DNA of 64,000 nucleotides from Deltaproteobacteria bacterium (GTDB lineage Bacteria > Myxococcota_A > UBA796 > UBA2385): assembly GCA_018401435.1 (NCBI GenBank), contig JAGYJW010000010.1:106248-170247 (forward strand). The letters are read 5' to 3'. Positions 1 to 8,471 of the stretch are shown here, one piece after another; within the stretch, counting starts at the first letter, position 1; each line of letters opens with the position of its first letter. Below the pieces are notes generated by a model. That model was given only the letters and a program-made list of their open reading frames with translations, ran no database searches and was not told where the DNA came from. The translations under genes were made by a program, and so were the position numbers.

Positions 1-59
1 TCCATCGCGACGGTAGTGCCGTTGCCCTTGCACAGGGAATCATGCCGGATCGGGGTAGA

Positions 60-420
60 TGGTGGCGTATCCGAGGACGGGCCACCCGTGAGAGAGGGTC
101 TTGCTTTGGGCCTTGGCTTGGCGGGCCTTGGGGCCTGTGCATCGGCGGTAGAGGGCCTTCCGTATGTCGTCAGGCGCGGTGCGTATTCTTGATGTGTGGC
201 AGCCGGGGCCGTCGGAGCACATTGAAGACACGGTGACTGGGCCCTGCACCGACGGCCTTGGCGAAGGCGTGGAGGATGCGCGCGAAGGTTGGCAGGTTGA
301 CCATGTCGTGAAGCCACCAGAGCGTCTCGCCGGTTTCGGGCTGGACGAATGCCGAGAACTGCGCGGACTCGAAGCGGTGCCAGCCGAGCGCGATGGGGCG
401 TAATCCGGGCCGGCCAGCGG
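60..420 (-). pseudogene. IS630-type transposase remnant (DDE domain)
   Basis: The minus strand encodes part of an IS630-like catalytic domain. One frame (about 412 down to 170) reads LRPIALGWHRFESAQF, then FVQPETGETLWWLHD and a helical segment ending FNVL. The domain then continues in a second frame as DGPGCHTS, corresponding to the usual V-L-D-x-A-G-W-H-T-S block that carries the second catalytic Asp. At least one frameshift therefore separates the halves, and no N-terminal helix-turn-helix or C-terminal Glu block is recognisable. It is a fragment, not a working transposase. The IS630 assignment rests on motif memory and was not tested by alignment. Confidence 0.6.
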
Positions 421-607
421 CGGCGTTGGCAGCTGCCTGGGGTGTCGCCGAGGCGAAGCAGGGGTTCCGGACCCAATCTGACCGCCGGGCAACGCCGGGG
501 CGCCTCTCGGTCGCCCACCGCCGTAGCTTCGCAGAAGCCCAGCGCAGCCCCGCGCTGTGCCCTCGCCTGCGAGAACCGCCATGCCCGGCCCCGCCTTTCA
601 CCGCCAC

Positions 608-887
608 CTCCCCGCCTCCCGCGACGCCGCCACCCTATCTCGGCGCGTTCGACCTCGAAGTCCGGCCGCAGCCTCACCACACGATGCCCTTTGGATTGGG
701 TGCACCTTGCCCTTCAGGCGGTCGAGTCCGTCTCGGGTCCCCGATGACAGCGCGCGCCCCGCAGCCATGGCGGTCAGTCGGTAGCCGGCGGCGGACGCGG
801 ACGACGGGCAGACGGGCAGACGGGCCACCGGGCGCATCCGACGCGATCACCCGGCGACAGGCGATTGTTCATGGTCGCGCGAACCGC
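608..887. other. Non-coding or degenerate gap
   Basis: This stretch lies between the IS630 remnant and the stop codon of the disrupted winged-helix gene. Both strands have open frames because of the base composition, but none has a recognisable domain or a convincing ribosome-binding site. It may contain the lost 5' part of the IS630 element. I see no clear inverted repeats or terminator. Confidence 0.4.
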
Positions 888-1186
888 TCAGCCCAAGCTG
901 ATCCGCCCCTCGGCCAGGTCCAGGTGCGCGGCAAGGGCGTCGACATCGGGGGCCAGGGCGCGCTCCAGTCCCGGCACCCACCCCGACAGGGGCTGGATCT
1001 GCACCGTGACCCGGCCCCTGGTGGCCTTCTGGGTCCACAGGGCCACCACCTGGCCCCGGTGCAGCACGGTGGCGCGCACATCGGCGGCCTTGGCCCAGAC
1101 CTCGGGCCGCTCGGCCTCGACGGGCACGGTCCAGCTCTTGTCTTTGTGGCTCATCAGCAGGGTGTCGAACTTGCCCAGCAGCCGGG
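888..1186 (-). pseudogene. C-terminal fragment of AlkZ/YcaQ-like winged-helix protein
   Basis: This is the distal part of the gene whose proximal part lies at 2389-3264. Across the insertion, deleting the IS and one 10-bp target copy joins DLPPRLL to GKFDTLLMSHKDKSW in frame and gives a 381-residue protein, the usual size for HTH_42 (AlkZ/YcaQ) proteins. The fragment includes the late conserved block VLHRGQVVALW and a C-terminus ending RISLG. An internal ATG at 1154 could start translation of an 88-residue piece, but that is unlikely to be meaningful. Family members are DNA glycosylases that unhook interstrand crosslinks, or uncharacterised relatives. Confidence 0.75.
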
Positions 1187-2407
1187 CAGGGCGATCGCAT
1201 CTAATCGCCGAGGATCTTCAATAGGTATCGATGATCCCAGCCCGCACGCAGCCTCTTGGTCTTGATGCCCCGCTTGGAGGAGGTCTCCTGCTTGAGGAGG
1301 TTGAGTGCGATGCTGCGGACCGTCGCGAGGTTCTCGGCTGCATGGCCCTTCCTCGCTCTGGCCTCGTCCTCTCGGAAGGCGATGTCGAGCACCCAGTGCA
1401 GTCCGTTCTCGATCTGCCAGTGCGCCCGGACGATGCGCGCGGCCTCTTGGGCGGCGAGGTCGGGGATGCTGGAGAGGAAGTAGCGCCGGTGGACCGAGGT
1501 GTCCTTGCCGAGGGCCGTGCGGTGGGCTTCGACGCAGGCGAGGCTCTTCATGCCCGCCCAGTCTTCGGACTCCGGCAGCCAGTCGAGCTCGCTCGATGTC
1601 CAGACCTTCCGCACCTCGTCGCGGTCGTGGGCCTGGGTGGACTCCTCGTGGAAGTCGTGCTGGATGCCGTCGAAGTCCGTGAGGACGCCGTCCTCGAAGA
1701 AGCCCTGAACCTCCTGGTGCAGCGTCGGGTGGTTGTCCTTGAGCGCGAGAACGTAGTCAGCCTCCGCCTTGATGATGACGGCCGCGATGGACTTCTGGCA
1801 GCCCATCGCGTCGATGGTGACGATGCAGCCCTTCAACTCGAGGGCCGCCACGAGCTCGGGGATGGCGGTGATCTCGTTGGACTTCTCGCTCGTCGGTACC
1901 TGCCCGAGCACCAGCCGGTTCGCCGTGGCCCAGGCGTTGACCAGGTGGATGGGGCCTCGGTTGCTCGCCCCGTCCTTGCTCCGACGAACGGTCTTGCCGT
2001 CGATGGCGACCACTTCGTCGTCCACCAGCTCGGCGACTGTCCCCACCCACCGCATGAAGCTGGCAGAGAAAGCCTCGGGGCTCAGCATCGAGAAGACACG
2101 CCCGATGGTGTCGTGCGACGGGATGCCGTTCGGAAGGTCCAGGATCTTGCGGAGCCACTCCTCCTTGGCCTTCCCGAAGTCCTCGATCTGCACGAATCCA
2201 TCGGCACCACAGATGACCGCCAGAACGCTCAGGACCAAGATGTCCCGCAGCGAGTGGCGCCGTGTGCGCGCCATGCGCGGGTCGGGGATGTCGTCGAAGG
2301 ACTCCAGGAGGGTCGGCATGCAGATCTGTCCTGATCCCCACCGATGCGGGGCTTTGGGTGATCTGCCCGCCCTATCGCGCTGGCCCCGTCAAGATGCGAT
2401 TGCCCTG
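1187..2407 (-). mobile_element. ISAs1-family insertion sequence, copy A (intact)
   Basis: A 1221-bp element with 16-bp terminal inverted repeats: CAGGGCGATCGCATCT at the left, and CAGGGCAATCGCATCT when the right end is read inward (one mismatch). It is flanked by a perfect 10-bp target duplication AGCAGCCGGG at 1177-1186 and 2408-2417, which defines both ends exactly. It encodes one transposase on the minus strand. It interrupts an AlkZ/YcaQ-like gene in the same orientation. Copy B at 22446-23666 has the same length and an identical predicted protein, pointing to recent transposition. Copies C (33013-34216) and D (44265-45477) share the ends but contain indels. Confidence 0.95.
1201..2319 (-). 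CDS. ISAs1-family DDE transposase
   Basis: A complete 372-residue transposase filling the element, from MPTLLESFDDIPDPR to LKILGD. An N-terminal DDE_Tnp_1-associated region (residues 1-90) precedes a DDE domain. The catalytic blocks visible are AIDGKTVRRS (first Asp), TIDAMGCQ (second Asp) and the C-terminal WQIENGLHWVLD (Glu). Length and motif order are normal for ISAs1 transposases. The start at 2319 is the first ATG, 88 bp inside the right terminal repeat. It appears intact, so it could act in trans on all copies in the window. Confidence 0.95.
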   Translation of the reverse strand: MPTLLESFDDIPDPRMARTRRHSLRDILVLSVLAVICGADGFVQIEDFGKAKEEWLRKILDLPNGIPSHDTIGRVFSMLSPEAFSASFMRWVGTVAELVDDEVVAIDGKTVRRSKDGASNRGPIHLVNAWATANRLVLGQVPTSEKSNEITAIPELVAALELKGCIVTIDAMGCQKSIAAVIIKAEADYVLALKDNHPTLHQEVQGFFEDGVLTDFDGIQHDFHEESTQAHDRDEVRKVWTSSELDWLPESEDWAGMKSLACVEAHRTALGKDTSVHRRYFLSSIPDLAAQEAARIVRAHWQIENGLHWVLDIAFREDEARARKGHAAENLATVRSIALNLLKQETSSKRGIKTKRLRAGWDHRYLLKILGD

Positions 2408-3264
2408 AGCAGCCGGGGTGGCAAGTCCTTGGGAGCGGGCGCCTGAAGCGCGTCTACATCGGCGCGCAGGCAGAGCAGGCCCCTGCGGTCGCCGCAGCGG
2501 ACCGAGGCCAGCTCCCCTTTCAGCAGGGCGAGGGCCTGTCGAATCGGGCCCATGCGTTGGCCCAGGGAGTGGGCGATGTCCTGGGGGGTGGCCGGCGCAT
2601 TGGCGGCCAGCCAGTCCCGCACCATCACCCGCAGGGCGGCGTCTTGGGTGGGCAGCTCCCAGGGCAGGTCGGGGTAGGCGATGCGACGCAACACATAGGA
2701 CTGCTCGCGACCCACGGCGTCGTGGATGCACATCTCGCCCTGGCGGGACAGCATCCACACAAAGCGGCCCGCGGCGCCGCGCAAGGCGACCATGCCCGGC
2801 CCGGTGCGCTCCTCCATATCGGCGAGAAAGGACGCAGGGACGAGATCGAAGAGGTCAGAGCGCTGCACGGGCCGCCCCAGGGCGGCGATGCGCGCCTGGG
2901 CCAAGGCCAACTCATCGGGGGTCAGCTCCAGGCCGCCGCGGGCGCCGACGGGAGCGTCGGCCAGCAGGGTGATGGTGGGGGCCCAGTGGGCGGCGGCATC
3001 GTAGAGGTGGACCGTGTCGCGCTGCCCCCAGGTGCGCACCAGGCTGCTCCCCGAAAACAGGCGCTCCTTCAGGGTTCTGGCAGAAGGCCTGCCGACGGTG
3101 CGCAGGGCGAGATTCCACAGGGCGGGGGCCTCGACCTGGGCCTGGATGCCCACCACCGCCCGGGCGGCGGCCTCGGGGCTGTCCGCCCCCGGCCCCAGCA
3201 GGTGGTGGCGCCGCAGGCGAAAGGCCCGGGCCTGGTCTTCGGTGATCTCGAGGGTCGGGCTCAT
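2389..3264 (-). pseudogene. N-terminal fragment of AlkZ/YcaQ-like winged-helix protein
   Basis: About 286 residues of an HTH_42 (AlkZ/YcaQ) family protein, truncated by ISAs1 copy A. The last five residues (RAIAS) are IS-derived. A QAQ triplet at residues 41-43 corresponds to the Q-x-Q/D signature of the family, and LVRTWGQRDTVHLY matches its conserved R-x-W-x-x-R-x-T-L-H block. AlkZ-type proteins excise alkylated bases or unhook crosslinks; close paralogues lack a known role. The ATG at 3264 overlaps the stop of the upstream sulfotransferase (ATGA), so the two were co-translated. Function is presumably lost here. Confidence 0.8.
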
Positions 3265-4364
3265 GGCTGCTCGGGCGTCTCTGCACCAAGAAAGGTGTCG
3301 ATATAGGCTGCACAGTCGGTGCGGATGCGATCCTCGTCCAGGCCGAAGCGCTCCAGACTGTAGCGGTGGCCGCTCTGGAAGCCGCGCTGCCTGGCGGCCC
3401 TCTCTGCGATGCTGCGCCGCAGGTCTTCGGTGGGTTGGTGGCCCACAAAATCCAATATTTCGCCCATCAGGGCCTCGAAGTCCCCCATCATGCGGGTGAA
3501 GGGCACCACCATCACCTTGTCGCGGTCGATGCGGCCGGCCCGCCAGTCTTCGGTGAAGCGGGTGAGCAGCAGCACCAGGCCCTGGTAGAGGCGCTCCAGG
3601 TAGCGGTCGCGCCGGGCCTGTGGCAAGGCCCAGAAGCCGAAAGCCGCGTCCAGCACGCCCGTCACCAGGGACATGCCGCTGGGGATGGTCTCGACGGGAT
3701 CCCGCGCCAGGTAGAGCACCCGGGCGTCGGGGAAGGCCTGCTGAAAGGCGGGCGTGCTGGCCCCCAGGCTGAAGACCTTGGCCACCACGCGGTCCTGGCC
3801 ATGGGCCACCTGGCTGCGGCGCCAGAGCTGGGCCAGCCAGGCGCGATCCCGCGGGCCGGTGTCCCGGTGGGCCGGGTCGAATTCCGACAGCAGGTCGCGG
3901 TCGTGCCAGGCCAAGAAGAAGGCGTAGAGGAAGAAGCCGTCGGTGAAGCGGAAAATCCAGGTGGCATCGTCGGTTTCGACGTGGGTGAGGCTGGTCTCGT
4001 GGGCGACGGTGGTGTGGTAGCGCACGGGGCTGACCGCTTCGAGCCGGGGCAGCAGGGGCCGCAGCAGGCGCTGCTGGGCGAGCGAGGGGTAGACCATCTG
4101 CCAGACCTCGCGGCCGCAGCCCACCTTGTGTTGCACCAGGAAGCGCTGCAAGAAGGTGGTGCCCGAGCGCGGGTTGCCCACGATGACCACCGGGGGCCCC
4201 AACGGGGTCTGGCGCAGGCGCGACGAGAAGGCGCGGTCCAGGGCGAGGCCCAGCCGGCCCAAAAGGCGCACGGTGGGCAGCAGGATGACCAGGGCGGTGG
4301 CCTTGCCCGGCGCACCCAGCCCGTGGGCCACGCTCCACCAGAGCCAACCGAGACGTCGCAACAC
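3261..4364 (-). CDS. Sulfotransferase family protein
   Basis: A 367-residue PAPS-dependent sulfotransferase-like protein. The 5'-phosphosulfate loop is NPRSGTT at residues 64-70, preceded by a beta strand (PPVVIVG), and the 3'-phosphate-binding block is RDPVETIPSG at 221-230. A hydrophobic N-terminal stretch (residues 7-45) could anchor it to the membrane. Start is GTG at 4364, chosen because AAGGAG lies five to six bases upstream. Its stop overlaps the start of the winged-helix gene. The acceptor is unknown; lipids, glycans or secondary metabolites are all possible for this family. Confidence 0.85.
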   Translation of the reverse strand: MLRRLGWLWWSVAHGLGAPGKATALVILLPTVRLLGRLGLALDRAFSSRLRQTPLGPPVVIVGNPRSGTTFLQRFLVQHKVGCGREVWQMVYPSLAQQRLLRPLLPRLEAVSPVRYHTTVAHETSLTHVETDDATWIFRFTDGFFLYAFFLAWHDRDLLSEFDPAHRDTGPRDRAWLAQLWRRSQVAHGQDRVVAKVFSLGASTPAFQQAFPDARVLYLARDPVETIPSGMSLVTGVLDAAFGFWALPQARRDRYLERLYQGLVLLLTRFTEDWRAGRIDRDKVMVVPFTRMMGDFEALMGEILDFVGHQPTEDLRRSIAERAARQRGFQSGHRYSLERFGLDEDRIRTDCAAYIDTFLGAETPEQP

Positions 4365-4419
4365 GGGGACTCCTTGTGTGGGGAGGGGGCGCCTTATCCG
4401 CCTGGGGCGCGGGGCCGTC

Positions 4420-5679
4420 TCAGAAGCGGGCGGTCACCTGCACGGTCACCCGATCGCCCATGGCATCGGCCAGCACCAGCGCGTCCCCGCTGGCGCCGGG
4501 CGCCTCTACGGTGCGCCACTCATAGTTGGCCTGCAGGCGCAGCTTGGGCACCGGGTCGTACTCGACCCCCCCCGTCACGGTCTGGAAGATCCGCTCGGCC
4601 ACCGCGTCCTCGGTCTGGCGATCGAAGCGATCATAGCGAAGCTTAAGACCCAACTCTCCCCATTTCGGCGGCAGGTCCAGGCGCATCCCGCCCTGGCCCA
4701 CGATGCCCCAGGCCTCGCCCTGGCTGGCCAGGCCGACGGTGCCGCCGGCAAAGGGCGGGCCGCTGCCGGTCTCCAGCATGCCTTGGCCCGAGGCCAGCTC
4801 GATCAGGGCCCAGACGGGCTTGATCTCGACATGGAGAAAGACGCCCTGCCGGACCCGGTCGAAGGTCTGGTTGCCCACGTCGCGCTTGCCTTGCAGGCGC
4901 CAGGCCCCCACCTTGACCTCTTGGCGCCGGGGATCGGTGCGCTCGCCATCCAGCACCCAGGCCAGCTCGAAGCGGCCCGACAGGTCGTGGTGGCCATCGG
5001 TGTCCCCCGACAGGATGCCGTCGCCATTGCTCAGCATCAGGGCGTAGCCGCCGGCCAGCGCCCCCTGCTGGAAGCCGTCGAAGACCTGGATGCCGACATC
5101 GCGAAAGGCGTAGGCTCCGCCCACATAGGCGCCATTGACGATGCGGTTCTCGCTCAGCAGCCCGGTGAAGGTGTTGCTGAAGTGGACCCACTCGAAGGCC
5201 GTGAGCGGCGGCACGATCTCCTCCATCACCGGCAGCTTGAACTGGCCGACGCGAATGCGGGCGCCAGGGATGTAGGAGAAGGTCACCGACAGGTCGGTGG
5301 GCACCACGGGCGAGGCCCGGGTGATGGGCACCTCGCCGAATTCGAAGAGGGTGAGCCAGTTGATGCGCTGGTCGGTGCCGGGCATCGAACCCCGCGCCCC
5401 CAGGCGGGCCCGAAAGAGCCGAAAGCTGAGCTGGCTGCTGCCGTCCACGGTGTTGAATGCCGGAAGATCTCCATTGAAGCCGGATAGTCCCGGTGATTTC
5501 AAGCCCTGGACGGGATCGCCCAGCATCCAGTCCACCTGGGGCTGCAAGAAGCCGCCGATCTTGATGGGGGCGTCGGGCTGGCCCAGCTCGGTGGCCTGGG
5601 GCAGCAGGCTCTCCGCCGCCTGGGCGCGGCCCAGCAGGTTGGAGCAGAGCAGGAGGGCGAGGGCGGGGACAGCGCGCAT
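4420..5679 (-). CDS. Outer-membrane porin, phosphate-selective porin O/P-like
   Basis: A 419-residue exported protein. I place the start at the ATG at 5679, which begins a clear signal peptide (MRAVPALALLLCSNLLGRAQA); the frame is open to 5745 but that extension would bury the signal. The mature part alternates short hydrophobic strands and ends in the aromatic residue of VTVQVTARF, the usual C-terminal signature of outer-membrane barrels. Strands such as RFRLFRARLGARG-like and ARIRVGQFKLP resemble OprO/OprP-type porins. The substrate cannot be read from sequence. It lies 55 bp upstream of the sulfotransferase on the same strand. Confidence 0.75.
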   Translation of the reverse strand: MRAVPALALLLCSNLLGRAQAAESLLPQATELGQPDAPIKIGGFLQPQVDWMLGDPVQGLKSPGLSGFNGDLPAFNTVDGSSQLSFRLFRARLGARGSMPGTDQRINWLTLFEFGEVPITRASPVVPTDLSVTFSYIPGARIRVGQFKLPVMEEIVPPLTAFEWVHFSNTFTGLLSENRIVNGAYVGGAYAFRDVGIQVFDGFQQGALAGGYALMLSNGDGILSGDTDGHHDLSGRFELAWVLDGERTDPRRQEVKVGAWRLQGKRDVGNQTFDRVRQGVFLHVEIKPVWALIELASGQGMLETGSGPPFAGGTVGLASQGEAWGIVGQGGMRLDLPPKWGELGLKLRYDRFDRQTEDAVAERIFQTVTGGVEYDPVPKLRLQANYEWRTVEAPGASGDALVLADAMGDRVTVQVTARF

Positions 5680-5820
5680 CGGGGGCCTGGAGGCGAGGAG
5701 AGGAGGGTCGGGCGTCGGCCCGGAAGGAGCAGGCGAGGCCCCCACCCGCGGGGCCTATCGTCGCGGGCGCATGCTGACAGGTCGGGACCCCCAAGCAGGA
5801 CCCCTGCGCGATAAGGAGAG

Positions 5821-6651
5821 ATGTCCCCGGAGGCGATTGTGGCCCTCGTCCTGCTGGCTGGTCTGCTGCCCGTCCTGGCGCCGGTCGCTTCGGCCGCCAC
5901 GCTCGAGCTGGACCTCAAGACCGCCTTGCAGTCGGTGCCGGCCGGTGTGCCCGATCTGGTGGCCTCCATGCCGGCCAGCCGCCCCGAAGCCATGGTCATC
6001 TACCTGCACGGCTGGGAGAGCTGCGCCCGCGGCGTCCTCGGCGACGGCCGCGTGGACTGCGGGAATGGCGCCCGTGTGGACGGTCTGGGCCTGGCGGCGG
6101 TGCATGCCCGGGCCGCCCTGCCCACGGTGCTGGCGGTGCCGCAGCTTCCTTTCTTGATGCGGGGGGGCAACCCGGGGTCCTGGCGCGCGCCCACCATGCC
6201 CGCTCACTGGCTGGACGAGGTCCGCACCGCCCTTCACGCCGAGAACGCAGCAGAGCGGCTGATTGTGGTGGCCCATAGCGGGGGCTACCTGGCGGCGGCG
6301 GCCCTGCTGGACGCCGACCCGCCCCTGCCCATTCGCGGGGTGGTGCTGCTGGACGCCCTCTACGGCCGGGTGGACACCTTCGCCGATTGGCTGGCAGAGG
6401 GCGACGATCGCCACCTGGTCAGCCTGCACACCGCCCACCCTGCCACCACCGCCCGCAACCGCGAGCTGGCGGGGATGGTCTCGGCCCGCATGGGGCCCAG
6501 CGCGGTGCGCATGACCCCCGCCTTGCCCGATGGCGACCTCAGCACCGTACCGCTAGTGGTCTCTCGCACCGACGCCGCCCACGGGCTGCTACCCCGCGAA
6601 GTCCTTGACCGCGTGCTTATCGGCCTGGAAGCGCTGGTTTTTGACGATTGA
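5821..6651 (+). CDS. Secreted alpha/beta-hydrolase-fold protein
   Basis: A 276-residue protein with an N-terminal signal peptide cleaved after about residue 26 (VASAA). Features of an alpha/beta hydrolase are HGWE at 63-66 (oxyanion-hole position), AHSGGY around Ser153 at the end of a hydrophobic strand (nucleophile elbow, with Gly replaced by Ala before His), and a late DAAHG block that could supply the catalytic His. A strong AAGGAG lies five bases before the ATG. Its last 63 bp overlap the 3' end of the convergent gene at 6589-7506. The substrate is unknown; esterase or amidase activity is a guess. Confidence 0.7.
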   Translation: MSPEAIVALVLLAGLLPVLAPVASAATLELDLKTALQSVPAGVPDLVASMPASRPEAMVIYLHGWESCARGVLGDGRVDCGNGARVDGLGLAAVHARAALPTVLAVPQLPFLMRGGNPGSWRAPTMPAHWLDEVRTALHAENAAERLIVVAHSGGYLAAAALLDADPPLPIRGVVLLDALYGRVDTFADWLAEGDDRHLVSLHTAHPATTARNRELAGMVSARMGPSAVRMTPALPDGDLSTVPLVVSRTDAAHGLLPREVLDRVLIGLEALVFDD

Positions 6652-7506
6652 GGCCGGCAGGGCGCCCTCGTCGCTGACCAGCGGGGCCAGCTCTGGGTCC
6701 ACCAGCAGATCGGCCAGGTCCATCAGCCGGCCATCCACCTTGACCCGCCGGTCCACCAGCCGGATGCCATGGCTATAGTCGGCATAGGTCAGCTCGTGGA
6801 AGAGGGAGAGGGGCTGAATGGGCTTGCCATCGACGTGGTGCCAGCCGTAGATCGCCACCCGGTTGGGCTGGTCGGCCAGGCGCCGGGTCATCACCACGTC
6901 CTTCTTGTGGCCGGCCCGCAGCGCGTGATCCGGCGACGCCAGGTGCTGGGCGGCCAGCATCTGGTTGTGCTTCACCAGGACGGGGATGGTGACCATGGCC
7001 GCGCTGGGCGGGATGGGCCGGGGCTCGACCATGACCTGGGCCGAGGCGTGAATGCGGTCCACCAGGAAGCGGGTGGGCAACAAAGCGCCCGCGGCGGCCG
7101 CCACAGCCTCGGCGTGGGGGCGATCCAGCGAGATCCGCAAGAAGTCCGCGTCCGTTCCCACCGACAGGTAGTCTGAGGTGACGGCGATCTCGACCTCGTG
7201 GGCCACGCCCGCGGCGTCGGTGGCGATGTAGCGCACCGTCGCGAGGCTGCGCAGGAAGCGGGGCACATGGCCAGCGAAGATCTCGGCTGCGAGCGCGTCC
7301 TGGCGCTGCGGACGATCCATGCGGCCGATGCGTTGGGCGATCTGGCTGCCGGACTCCTGAGAGCTGGCCGGCGGGCGCGGCAAGGCCAGCGCCTGACCCA
7401 CCGCCCGCGTCGCCATCGGGGCCGATGGGGCCGTGACGGTGGGGGTGATGCCAAAGGACAGGAAGGCGGCAAAGAGCGCAGAGAGGGGGAGAGCGAAGGG
7501 GTTCAC
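6589..7506 (-). CDS. Secreted protein of unknown function
   Basis: A 305-residue protein started at GTG 7506, because that start overlaps the preceding stop as GTGA and gives an N-terminal signal sequence (NPFALPLSALFAAFLSFG). The C-terminal half contains histidine-rich blocks (VAIYGWHHVDGKPIQ, FHELTYADYSHGIRLV) that look like a conserved active or metal site, but I do not recognise a named family. It is the third gene of a coupled operon with an FGE-like and a phosphodiester glycosidase-like protein, suggesting a shared extracytoplasmic role. Its 3' end overlaps the convergent hydrolase. Confidence 0.7.
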   Translation of the reverse strand: MNPFALPLSALFAAFLSFGITPTVTAPSAPMATRAVGQALALPRPPASSQESGSQIAQRIGRMDRPQRQDALAAEIFAGHVPRFLRSLATVRYIATDAAGVAHEVEIAVTSDYLSVGTDADFLRISLDRPHAEAVAAAAGALLPTRFLVDRIHASAQVMVEPRPIPPSAAMVTIPVLVKHNQMLAAQHLASPDHALRAGHKKDVVMTRRLADQPNRVAIYGWHHVDGKPIQPLSLFHELTYADYSHGIRLVDRRVKVDGRLMDLADLLVDPELAPLVSDEGALPASIVKNQRFQADKHAVKDFAG

Positions 7507-8471
7507 GGCGGACTCACGTCCGCGCAGCAGCGGAATCCGAGGTGGTAGTTGCGGTGGCTGTCGGGCACCTGGATCTTCGTCCCGTGCCAGAAGGGCGCGC
7601 GCCAGCGGCACCAGTCCTCGTGGGCCCGGTAGCTGTCGAAGATGAACCAGCTTCCTTTCATCTCGGTGACTCCCAAGACCCCCGTGTGCGCGCTGGACAG
7701 CTGGTCCGGCGCGAGGGGGAGGTTCATGTGCTCGGCGGCATTTCCATGTTGATCGTACACCCCCAGCGGGCTCACGCAGCCGGGAAAGGCGCCCGTGGGG
7801 TAGGTGTTGGTCCCGCAGATCTTGACGTTTCCACCGTCACAGCCCGCGCTCTTGCTGCTGCCTTGGGCGCAGACGCCAGCGGCCGGCGGGCTGCTGCCGG
7901 TGGCCCAGCGCTTGTCGGCGCGGTGCGAACGGTTGTGCGCATCGCGCAGCGCCCGCACCGCGTCGTTCATGCCGCGGCCCTTGGCCAGGTCGAAGCGGTA
8001 GTCCGGCGCCAGCATGGCGCCCTGGCAGCCGCCCTCCCACTCGTGGGCGTCGCAAATGCGCTTGCCCATGGCCTCGCAGATCGACGCCGCCTCGTCGGCC
8101 CGCACCTGGGTCACCGGGTAGGCGCAGGGCACGCCGGGAAACTCGTACTGGTCGATGCAGGCGGTTGCCTGGCCGGGGGTCTGGGTGCTGGGGTCGTAGA
8201 GGGGCACCATATAGGGCCGCCCGCAGATGGCGACGGCAGCCGGGTCGGGTGCGCTGTTCAGGCCCGCCTCTTTGCGGCGCTCCTGGCATTGCTGGGGGGT
8301 CATCGGGTGCGCTGTATTGGGCGCATAGCCGGTGCTCATATAGGTGCTCTGCGCGAAGATGGCCTCCACCGCGGCGATCTGCTCGGGGCTGAGCCCAAGC
8401 TCGGGCAGCAGGGCCGAGGTCTCGGGCGAGGGCAGGGCGACGGCGGCCGCGACGAGCAGGGTCCACAGCAT
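7503..8471 (-). CDS. Formylglycine-generating enzyme (SUMF1)-like secreted protein
   Basis: A 322-residue protein with a short signal peptide (MLWTLLVAAAVALP). The FGE-sulfatase fold is indicated by CIDQYEFPG, the KRICDAHEWEGGCQG block, the GNAAEHMNLP block and the C-terminal ending YHLGFRCC. True formylglycine-generating enzymes oxidise a sulfatase Cys, but many family members are non-catalytic structural or C-type-lectin-like proteins, and no sulfatase gene is nearby. The start overlaps the upstream stop (TGATG) and its own stop overlaps the next start (GTGA), so the three genes form one translation unit. Confidence 0.75.
   Translation of the reverse strand: MLWTLLVAAAVALPSPETSALLPELGLSPEQIAAVEAIFAQSTYMSTGYAPNTAHPMTPQQCQERRKEAGLNSAPDPAAVAICGRPYMVPLYDPSTQTPGQATACIDQYEFPGVPCAYPVTQVRADEAASICEAMGKRICDAHEWEGGCQGAMLAPDYRFDLAKGRGMNDAVRALRDAHNRSHRADKRWATGSSPPAAGVCAQGSSKSAGCDGGNVKICGTNTYPTGAFPGCVSPLGVYDQHGNAAEHMNLPLAPDQLSSAHTGVLGVTEMKGSWFIFDSYRAHEDWCRWRAPFWHGTKIQVPDSHRNYHLGFRCCADVSPP

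Noticed and set aside
1231..2334. Long plus-strand frame opposite the ISAs1 transposase (repeated at 22490-23593)
   Set aside because: It is antisense to a clear transposase with normal motifs and has only composition-driven openness.
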